Shown piece by piece: positions 54,765-64,000 of a stretch of DNA of 64,000 bases. Positions within the stretch are counted from its first letter, which is position 1. Each line of letters begins with the position of its first letter. The notes under the pieces were generated by a model, which saw only the letters and a list, made by a program, of their open reading frames with translations, made no database searches and was not told the DNA's origin. Location: NCBI GenBank assembly GCA_022494885.1, contig JAGVSM010001319.1:124001-188000 (forward strand). The letters are read 5' to 3'. The stretch is from Micrasema longulum. Its lineage: Eukaryota; Arthropoda; Insecta; Trichoptera; Brachycentridae. Made by a program: the position numbers and the translations under genes.

Positions 54765-55255
54765 AAATAATCTTAACACTTTTCAACCCGCGATTCGTCG
54801 AAAAAACCTTTTGATATTTAATACCCGGTTCCGGCTAATTTATCGAAGGCGTGCGCGATTTTCTTTCAATGATTTAACCGAACAAGTGTTACGCAAGTTA
54901 TCTAGATACTTCAAATACGAAGGAAAAATTTAACTTCTCAAAGAGATATCAGGATTATTTTAAAATGCGGAAATCTAGAATTTATCGAGGAAAACGCAAG
55001 GTAAGCATATTTTTTTAGTTTTATATGTTTTATAATCGTTACATTTTCCAACACGCGATTCATCAAGAAAACGTTTTCACATTTAATACCCGGTTCCGGC
55101 TAATTTATCGAAGGCGTGCGCAATTCTCTTTTAATGATTTAACGGGGCAAGTGTTACGCAAGATACCCAGATACTTCAAATACGAAGGAACAATTTTACT
55201 TGTCAAAGAGAATAGAATTTGTCGAGGAAAACGGAAGGTAAGCATTTTTTTTAAT
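54765..55255 (+). repeat. Tandem duplication (265-bp offset) with a shared open frame
   Basis: Two copies, about 54765-55010 and 55030-55255, share AATACCCGGTTCCGGCTAAT and CAAGTGTTACGCAAG. Both encode FNTRFRLIYRRRA, FSFNDLT and RYFKYEG in the same frame. Each ends in GAGGAAAACG(C/G)AAG followed by GTAAGCAT, a good splice donor. In copy 1 the frame stops soon after YEGKI; in copy 2 it reads through to the donor. This could be a duplicated exon or just a duplicated repeat. The protein is not recognised. Confidence 0.45.
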
Positions 55256-55956
55256 TTGTAAACTAACGATGTTCAAAAAGTTTATTTCAGGATACTAAAT
55301 TTTAAATAATATGATACATAAATGAAAGGACATAACTTACTAAGTTAAGAGACATACCTACATAATATTCTGAAGTAGAAAGAATACAACAATGTTCATA
55401 TGAATTTCAAGGTACGTAAAATTTCGTTCTATAAATATTATTTTTAAAACGAAATAACATCCAGCACTCCATCCAAATACTGGAAATTCATTTGAAAGAC
55501 CACAGGTCTTTCTATCGGCTAACCTCATTCTAAAAAACTTTTGTCAATAACCGAATTACCAATTGAATTTTAGGAGTGGACTTGAAGTGATGAGAGAATG
55601 AATTTTCTATTTTTGAAGTTTTGAAAGCCGATAGAAACTTCTAGAATTTGTTTTGGAAGCCGTGTGCTCCAAATATGCAGCAGCTATGTTATAATTTAAG
55701 TTGAAAATCACCGGTTCGATTTTCTACAAAACCTTTATTTGCCGGAGTTTAAATCTAATATAAAACGTCTAGAGACTGTTTGTGAAACCCATATTCTCCA
55801 ATTATGGACTGGACATGGAATAATGGTTGTTGAAAAATTCTGGGTTCGATACCCGACAAATTTATCTCTTTTTACAGATCTTGAAAACTGATAGCCGATA
55901 GACACGTTTATAGGCTGTTTGTGTAGATGCCATATGCTCCAACTACATATTCAACC

Positions 55957-56023
55957 TCTATGGTGTAATGGCGAAGATACTTAACCTACGTACGTAGGTT
56001 CCGGGTTCGATTCCTGGTGAGTA
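55957..56023 (+). mobile_element. SINE-B-like tRNA head inside the array edge
   Basis: CTCTATGGTGTAATGGCGAA and GGTTCCGGGTTCGATTCCTG with the right spacing match the head of SINE family B closely, including GGTGAG after the B box. It is the only array unit with a clear A box, and its unit is about 200 bases long. It is either a SINE insertion into an old unit or a relic of the array's ancestor. Confidence 0.65.
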
Positions 56024-59000
56024 TGCAAAAGATAGTGTATAAAAACCATGTACTCCAACTTTGAAGCAGAGATGAAGTGTATTTTTTTATAGGAGTTGAA
56101 AGAAGATGTCTAGAGATTGTTTGTAAGAGCCATATGCTCTAAAAATGAAACAGAAATAGTATTATGATTTTTTAAAATCGTTTTGTTTGATTCCCAACAA
56201 AACCTTTTTTCAACGAGTTTAAAAGCGATAGCCAATAGAGACGTGTCGAGAGGTTGTTTGTCGAAGCAATATGCTCCAACTTCCCAGCGGACATGTAAAG
56301 ACGATTTTTGGATATTCCTTGATTCGATTCCCGGCTAAAACTTTTATTGCAGAAGTTTAAAACTGATAGAAACGTCTAGAGGCTGTTTGGCTGTTTGTAG
56401 AAGCCATATGCTCCAACTTTGCAGCGGACAAGAAGGGATGACTGTTGAAAATTTCTGGGTTCGATTCCTAGTGAAACCTTTTTTTCAGATGTTGAAAGGA
56501 GATGTCTAGAGGCTGTTTGTGGAAGCCATATGCTCCAACTTCACAGCCGACAAGAAAATAAGATTGTCGAAAATTCCAGGGTTCGATTCCTAGCGAAATC
56601 TTTTTTTCATATGTGTTAAGCTGAAAGAGACGTCTAGAGGCTGTTTGTGGAAGCCATATGCTCCAACTTCGCAGCGGACAAGAGGAGATGATTGTTGAAA
56701 ATTCCTGGGTTCGATTCCTAGCGAAACATTTTTTTCAGATGTGTAAAGCTGATAGAGACGTCTAGTGGCTGTTTGTGGAAGCCATATGCTCCCAACTTCG
56801 CAGCCGACAAGATAAGATTGTCGAAAATTCCTGGGTTTGATTCCTAGCGAAACCTTTTTTCAGATGGGTAAAAAGCTGATAGAGGCGTCTAGAGGCTGTT
56901 TGTGGAAGCCATATGCTCCAACTTCCCAGCCGACAAGAAAAGAAGATTGTATAAAATTCCTGGGTTCGATTCCTAGCGAAACCTTTTATTAAAGAAGTTT
57001 AAAGCTGATAGAGGCGTCTAGAAGCTGTTTGTGCAAGCCATATGCTCCAACTTCACAGCCGACAAGAAAAGATGATTGTTGACAATTCCTGGGTTCGATT
57101 TCTAGCAAAGGAGACGTCTAGAGGCTGTTTATGGAAGCCATATGCTCCAACTTCGCAGCGGACAAGAAGGGATGACTATTGAAAATATCTGGGTTCGATT
57201 CCTAGCGAAACCTTTTTTTCAGATGTTTAAAGCTGATAGAGACGTCTAGAGGCTGTTTGTGGAAGCCAAATGCTCCAACTTCACAGCCGACAAGATAAGA
57301 TTGTCGAAAATTCCTGGGTTCGATTCCTAGCGAAACCTTTTTTCAGATTGTAAAGCTGAGAGAGACGTCTAGAGGCTGTTTATGGAAGCCATATGCTCCA
57401 ACTTCGCAGCGGACAAGAAAATATGATTGTTGACAATTCCTGGGTTCGATTTTTAGCAAAGGAGACGTCTAGAGGCTGTTTATGGAAGCCATATGCTCCA
57501 ACTTCGCAGCGGACAAGAAGGGATGACTATTGAAAATATCTGGGTTCGATTCCTAGCGAAACCTTTTTTTCAGATGTTTAAAGCTGATAGAGACGTCTAG
57601 AGGCTGTTTGTGGAAGCCATATGCTCCATTTTCACAGCCGACAAGAAAATAAGATTATCGGAAATTCCAGGGTTCGATTCCTAGCGAAACTTTTTTTTCA
57701 GATGTTGAAAGGAGACGTCTAGAGGCTGTTTATGGAAGCCATATGCTCCAACTTCGCAGCGGACAAGAAGGGATGACTATTGAAAATATCTGGGTTCGAT
57801 TCCTAGCGAAACCTTTTTTTCAGATGTTTAAAGCTGATAGAGACGTCTAGAGGCTGTTTGTGGAAGCCAAATGCTCCAACTTCACAGCCGACAAGATAAG
57901 ATTGTCGAAAATTCCTGGGTTCGATTCCTAGCGAAACCTTTTTTCAGATTGTAAAGCTGAGAGAGACGTCTAGAGGCTGTTTATGGAAGCCATATGCTCC
58001 AACTTCGCAGCGGACAAGAAAATATGATTGTTGACAATTCCTGGGTTCGATTTTTAGCAAAGGAGACGTCTAGAGGCTGTTTATGGAAGCCATATGCTCC
58101 AACTTCGCAGCGGACAAGAAGGGATGACTATTGAAAATATCTGGGTTCGATTCCTAGCGAAACCTTTTTTTCAGATGTTTAAAGCTGATAAAGACGTCTA
58201 GAGGCTGTTTGTGGAAGCCAAATGCTCCAACTTCACAGCCGACAAGATAAGATTGTCGAAAATTCCTGGGTTCGATTCCTAGCGAAACCTTTTTTTCAGA
58301 TGTTTAAAGCTGATAGAGACGTCTAGAGGCTGTTTGTGGAAGCCATATGCTCCATTTTCGCAGCCGACAAGAAAATAAGATTATCGGAAATTCCAGGGTT
58401 CGATTCCTAGCGAAACTTTTTTTTCAGATGTTGAAAGGAGACGTCTAGAGGCTGTTTGTGGAAGCCATATGCTCCAACTTCGCAGCAGACAAGAAGGGAT
58501 GACTGTTGAAAATTTCCGGGTTTGATTCCCGGTGAAACCTTTTTTGGCAGATGTTTTAAGCTGATAGACGTCTAGAGGCTGTTTGTGGAAGCCATATGCT
58601 TAAACTTCACAGCGAACAAGAAAAGACGATGGTTGGATATTTCTGGGTTCGATTCCCCGGATAAATCTTTTATTGCAGAAGTTAAAATCTGATAGAGACG
58701 TCTAGAGGCTGTTTGTGGAAGCCAAATGCTCCAACTTCACAGCCGACAAGATAAGATTGTCGAAAATTCCTGGGTTCGATTCCTAGCGAAACCTTTTTTT
58801 CAGATGTTTAAAGCTGATAGAGACGTCTAGAGGCTGTTTGTGGAAGCCATATGCTCCATTTTCGCAGCCGACAAGAAAATAAGATTATCGGAAATTCCAG
58901 GGTTCGATTCCTAGCGAAACTTTTTTTTCAGATGTTGAAAGGAGACGTCTAGAGGCTGTTTATGGAAGCCATATGCTCCAACTTCGCAGCGGACAAGAAG

Positions 59001-61889
59001 GGATGACTATTGAAAATATCTGGGTTCGATTCCTAGCGAAACCTTTTTTTCAGATGTTTAAAGCTGATAGAGACGTCTAGAGGCTGTTTGTGGAAGCCAA
59101 ATGCTCCAACTTCACAGCCGACAAGATAAGATTGTCGATAATTCCTGGGTTTGATTCCTAGCGAAACCTTATTTTCAGATGTGTAAAGCTGATAAGACAC
59201 GTCTAGAGCCTGTAGTGGAAGCCATATGCTCCAACTTCACAGCCGACAAGAAAATAAGATTATCGGAAATTCCAGGGTTCGATTCCTAGCGAAACTTTTT
59301 TTTCAGATGTTGAAAGGAGACGTCTAGAGGCTGTTTGTGGAAGCCATATGCTCCAACTTCGCAGCAGACAAGAAGGGATGACTGTTGAAAATTTCCGGGT
59401 TTGATTCCCGGTGAAACCTTTTTTGGCAGATGTTTTAAGCTGATAGACGTCTAGAGGCTGTTTGTGGAAGCCATATGCTTAAACTTCACAGCGAACAAGA
59501 AAAGACGATGGTTGGATATTTCTGGGTTCGATTCCCCGGATAAATCTTTTATTGCAGAAGTTAAAATCTGATAGAGACGTCTAGAGGCTGTTTGTGGAAG
59601 CCATATGCTCTAACTGCCCAGCCGACAAGAAAAGAATATCGTTTAAAATTCCTAGGTTCGATTCCTAGCGAATTTTTTTTTCAGATGTTAAAGCTGATGG
59701 AGACGTCTAGAGACTGTTTATGGAAGCCATATGCTCCAACTTCGCAGCGGACAAGAAGGGATGACTGTTGAAAATTTCCGGGTTTGATTCCCGGTGAAAC
59801 CTTTTTTGTCAGATGCTTTAAGCTGATAGACGTCTAGAGGCTGTTTGTGGAAGCCATATGCTTAAACTTCACAGCGAACAAGAAAAGACGATGGTTGGAT
59901 ATTTCTGGGTTCGATTCCCCGGATAAACCTTTTATTGCAGAAGTTAAAATCTGATAGAGACGTCTAGAGGCTGTTTGTGGAAGCCATATGCTCTAACTTC
60001 CCAGCCGACAAGGAAAGAAGATTGTCGGAAATTCCAGGGTTCGATTCCTAGCGAAATCTTTATTTCATATGTGTTAAGCTGAAAGAGACGTCTAGAGGCT
60101 GTTTGTGGAAGCCATGTGCTCCAACTTCGCAGCGGACAAGAAAATATGATTGTTGACAATTCCCAGGTTCGATTCCTAGCGAAACCTTTTTTCAGATGTT
60201 GAAAGGAGACGTCTAGAGGCTGTTTGTGGAAGCCATATGCTTAAACTTCACAGCGAATAAGAAAAGACGATGGTTGGATTTTTCTGGGTTCGATTCCCCG
60301 GATAAACCTTTTATTGCAGAAGTTTAAAGCTGATAGAGGCTTCTAGAGGCTGTTTGTGCAAGCCATATGCTCCAACTTCGCAGCGGACAAGAAGGGATGA
60401 CGGTTGAAAATTTCTGGGTTCGATTCCTAGCGAAACCTTTTTTTCAGATGTTTAAAGCTGATGGAGACGTCTAGAGGCTGTTTGTGGAAGTCATATGCTC
60501 CAACTTCGCAGCGGACAAGAAAATATGATTGTTGATAATTCCTAGGTTCGATTCCTAGCGAAACTTTTTTTTCAGATGTTGAAAGGAGACGTCTAGAGGC
60601 TGTTTGTGGAAGCCATATGCTTAAACTTCACAGCGAAAAAGAAAAGACGATGGTTGGATTTTTCTGGGTTCGATTCCCCGGATAAACCTTTTATTGCAGA
60701 AGTTAAAATCTGATAGAGACGTCTAGAGGCTGTTTGTGGAAGCCATATGCTCTTACTTCCCAGCCGACAAGGAAAGAAGATTGTCGGAAATTCCAGGGTT
60801 CGATTCCTAGCGAAATCCTTATTTCATATGTGTTAAGCTGATAGAGGCGTCTAGAGGCTGTTTGTGGAAGCCATGTGCTCCAACTTCGCAGCGGACAAGA
60901 AAATATGATTTTTGACAATTCCCAGGTTCGATTCCTAGCGAAGCCTTTTTTTCAGATGTTGAAAGGAGACGTCTAGAGGCTGTTTGTGGAAGCCATATGC
61001 TTAAACTTCACAGCGAATAAGAAAAGACGATGGTTGGATTTTTCTGGGTTCGATTCCCCGGATAAACCTTTTATTGCAGAAGTTTAAAGCTGATAGAGGC
61101 GTCTAGAGGCTGTTTGTGCAAGCCATATGCTCCAACTTCGCAGCGGACAAGAAGGGATGACGGTTGAAAATTACTTGGTTCGATTCCTAGCGAAACCTTT
61201 TTTTCAGATGTTTAAAGCTGATGGAGACGTCTAGAGGCTGTTTGTGGAAGTCATATGCTCCAACTTCGCAGCGGACAAGAAAATATGATTGTTGATAATT
61301 CCTAGGTTCGATTCCTAGCGAAACTTTTTTTTCAGATGTTGAAAGGAGACGTCTAGAGGCTGTTTGTGGAAGCCATATGCTTAAACTTCACAGCGAACAA
61401 GAAAAGACGATGGTTGGATTTTTCTGGGTGCGATTCCCCGGATAAACCTTTTATTGCAGAAGTTTAAAGCTGATAGAGGCGTCTAGAGGCTGTTTGTGCA
61501 AGCCATATGCTCCAACTTCACAGCCGACAAGAAAATAAGATAGTCAGAAATTCCAGGGTTCGATTCCTAGCGAAATCTTTTTTTCATATGTGTTAAGCTA
61601 AAAAAGACGTCTAGAGGCTGTTTGTGCAAGCCATGTGCTCCAACTTCGCAGCGGACAAGAAAATATGATTGTTGACAATTCCTAGGTTCGATTCCAAGCG
61701 AAACCTTTTTTTCAGATGTTGAAAGGAGACGTCTAGAGGCTGTTTGTGGAAGCCATATGCTTAAACTTCACAGCGAACAAGAAAAGACGATGGTTGGATT
61801 TTTCTGGGTTCGATTTCCCGGATAAACCTTTTATTGCAGAAGTTTAAAGCTGATAGAGGCGTCTAGAGGCTGTTTGTGGAAGCCATATG

Positions 61890-63648
61890 CTCCAACTTCG
61901 CAGCGGAAAAGAAAATATGATGGTTGACAATTCCTAGGTTCGATTCCTAGCGAAACCTTTTTTTCAGATGTTGAAAGGAGACGTCTAGAGGCTGTTTGTG
62001 GAAGCCATATGCTTAAACTTCACAGCGAACAAGAAAAGACGATGGTTGGATTTTTCTGGGTGCGATTCCCCGGATAAACCTTTTATTGCAGAAGTTTAAA
62101 GCTGATGCGTCTAGAGGCTGTTTGTGCGAGCCATATGCTTCAACTTCGCAGCGGACAAGAACGGATGACTGTTGAAAATTTCTGGGTTCGATTCCTAGCG
62201 AAACCTCTTTTTCAGATGTTGAAAAGAGACGTCTAGAGGCTGTTTGTGGAAGCCATATGCTTAAACTTCACAGCGAATAAGAAAAGACGATGGTTGGATT
62301 TTTCTGGGTTCGATTCCCCGGATAAACCTTTTATTGCAGAAGTTTAAAGCTGATAGAGGCGTCTAGAGGCTGTTTGTGCAAGCCATATGCTCCAACTTCA
62401 CAGCCGACGAGAAAATAAGATTGTCGGAAATTCCAGGGTTCGATTCCTAGCGAAATCTTTTTTTCATATGTGTTAAGCTGAAAGAGACGTCTAGAGGCTT
62501 TTTGTGGAAGCCATATGCTCCAACTTCGCAGCGGACAAAAAAATATGATTGTTGACAATTCCCAAGTTCGATTCCTAGCGAAACCTTTTGTTCAGATGTT
62601 GAAAGGAGACGTCTAGAGGCTGTTTGTGGAAGCCATATGCTTAAACTTCACAGCGAATAAGAAAAGACGATGGTTGGATTTTTCTGGGTTCGATTCCCCG
62701 GATAAACCTTTTATTGCAGAAGTTTAAAGCTGATAGAGGCTTCTAGAGGCTGTTTGTGCAAGCCATATGCTCCAACTTCGCAGCGGACAAGAAGGGATGA
62801 CGGTTGAAAATTTCTGGGTTCGATTCCTAGCGAAACCTTTTTTTCAGATGTTTAAAGCTGATGGAGACGTCTAGAGGCTGTTTGTGGAAGTCATATGCTC
62901 CAACTTCGCAGCGGAAAAGAAAATATGATGGTTGACAATTCCTAGGTTCGATTCCTAGCGAAACCTTTTTTTCAGATGTTGAAAGGAGACGTCTAGAGGC
63001 TGTTTGTGGAAGCCATATGCTTAAACTTCACAGCGAACAAGAAAAGACGATGGTTGGATTTTTCTGGGTGCGATTCCCCGGATAAACCTTTTATTGCAGA
63101 AGTTTAAAGCTGATGCGTCTAGAGGCTGTTTGTGCGAGCCATATGCTTCAACTTCGCAGCGGACAAGAACGGATGACTGTTGAAAATTTCTGGGTTCGAT
63201 TCCTAGCGAAACCTCTTTTTCAGATGTTGAAAAGAGACGTCTAGAGGCTGTTTGTGGAAGCCATATGCTTAAACTTCACAGCGAATAAGAAAAGACGATG
63301 GTTGGATTTTTCTGGGTTCGATTCCCCGGATAAACCTTTTATTGCAGAAGTTTAAAGCTGATAGAGGCGTCTAGAGGCTGTTTGTGCAAGCCATATGCTC
63401 CAACTTCACAGCCGACGAGAAAATAAGATTGTCGGAAATTCCAGGGTTCGATTCCTAGCGAAATCTTTTTTTCATATGTGTTAAGCTGAAAGAGACGTCT
63501 AGAGGCTTTTTGTGGAAGCCATATGCTCCAACTTCGCAGCGGACAAAAAAATATGATTGTTGACAATTCCCAAGTTCGATTCCTAGCGAAACCTTTTGTT
63601 CAGATGTTGAAAGGAGACGTCTAGAGGCTGTTTGTGGAAGCCATATGC
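61890..63648 (+). repeat. Higher-order repeat, 1008-bp period (8 units)
   Basis: 61890-62640 and 62898-63648 match almost base for base at an offset of 1008. They include rare variants such as GATGCGTCTAGAGGC, GTGCGAGCCATATGCTTCAA and AAACCTCTTTTTCAG. Such identity over eight units shows recent duplication of the whole block. Similar blocks elsewhere have offsets near 601 (57.4 and 58.0 kb), 759 (59.9 and 60.7 kb) and 879 (58.5 and 59.4 kb). Confidence 0.9.
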
Positions 63649-64000
63649 TCCAACTTCACAGCCGACAAGAAAAGAAGATTGTCGAAAATTGCTGGGTTCG
63701 ATTCCTAGCGAAACCTTTTTTTAGATGTTTAAAGCTGATTTAGACGTCTAGAGGCTGTTTGTGGAAGCCATATGCTCCAACTTCGCAGCGGACAAGAAAA
63801 TATGATTGTTGACAATTCCTAGGTTCGATTCCTAGCGAAACCTTTTTTTCAGATGTTTAAAGCTGATGGAGACGTCTAGAGGCTGTTTGTGGAAGTCATA
63901 TGCTCCAACTTCACAGCCGACAAGAAAATAAGACTGTCGAAAATTCCAGGGTTCGATTCCTAGCGAAATATTTTTTTCATATGTGTTAAGCTGATAGAGA

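Larger units (their letters stand above)
55620..64000 (+). repeat. Tandem array of ~66 units (~125 bp) with tRNA-like B-box hairpin and T-run
   Basis: The unit reads GACGTCTAGAGGCTG, TTTGTGGAAGCCATATGCTC, CAACTTCGCAGCGGACAAG, a variable 20-25 bases, GGGTTCGATTCCTAGCG, AAACC, a run of about 4-8 T in most units and a linker TCAGATGTTTAAAGCTGATA. I count 66 B-box cores from 55709 to 63953, mostly 120-130 bases apart; a few units are near 100 because T-run and linker are deleted (for example at 57090-57190 and 57442-57543). At least four unit types recur in mixed order. The left units (55620-56350) are diverged and the interior is homogeneous, as in a satellite. The array runs off the window. It is GC-richer than its flanks. 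Minus-strand open frames here are translations of the repeat, not genes. Confidence 0.93.

Noticed and set aside
59944..63566. Four similar minus-strand open frames (71-75 residues, RSWSTWLPQTASRR-like), two of them identical
   Set aside because: They are translations of the tandem array. Identity follows the 759- and 1008-bp repeat offsets, and no start context, splice sites or codon bias supports a protein.
55620..64000. CRISPR-like or tRNA gene array
   Set aside because: Spacers are not unique, units are full-length tandem repeats, and the context is eukaryotic. No unit folds into a full cloverleaf by eye.

Overview
The window looks like nuclear DNA of an insect, probably a beetle, though the order is an inference. 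It is AT-rich, its genes are split by GT-AG introns, and it is crowded with short nonautonomous transposons, 5'-truncated LINEs and tRNA-derived SINEs. It has no bacterial-style operons, CRISPR array or phage genes. All homology statements come from reading motifs by eye; no search was run.

Three protein-coding loci are supported. (1) 180-11800, plus strand: a seven-exon group II PLP decarboxylase of the insect aspartate 1-decarboxylase / cysteine sulfinate decarboxylase type (Drosophila black). Every splice junction and the frame are intact over 508 codons, except for a TAA at 420-422 inside exon 1. (2) 28283-41722, minus strand: an eleven-exon, 536-residue acyl-CoA synthetase of the ANL (luciferase-like / 4-coumarate-CoA ligase-like) superfamily, with all core motifs present and a possible 5' UTR exon at 43672-43760. 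(3) 14869-15203, minus strand: the last exon of a small secreted-type protein with an eight-cysteine WAP-like domain, in which the first two cysteines are 70 residues apart.

The space between and inside these genes is mostly mobile DNA. There are three SINE families with tRNA-like heads, here called A, B and C. Four or more LINE lineages survive only as 3' tails. DNA elements include two hAT families with 8-bp target duplications, a Harbinger-like MITE with TTA duplications, a TA-flanked family in three copies, a long-TIR family clustered at 50-52 kb, and several single hairpins. Nested insertions (hAT/MITE at 9.2-9.6 kb, SINE/LINE/SINE at 42.2-43.1 kb, hAT/GC-rich insert at 48.6-49.7 kb) give relative ages.

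From about 55.6 kb to the window edge runs an 8.4-kb tandem array of about 66 units averaging 125 bp. Nearly every unit carries a Pol III B-box-like core inside a tRNA T-arm-like hairpin, usually followed by a T-run of the kind that ends Pol III transcripts. The array has irregular higher-order repeats (offsets near 601, 759, 879 and 1008 bp) and degenerates at its left edge, where one unit holds a complete SINE-B-like A-box/B-box head. It is the least ordinary structure here.
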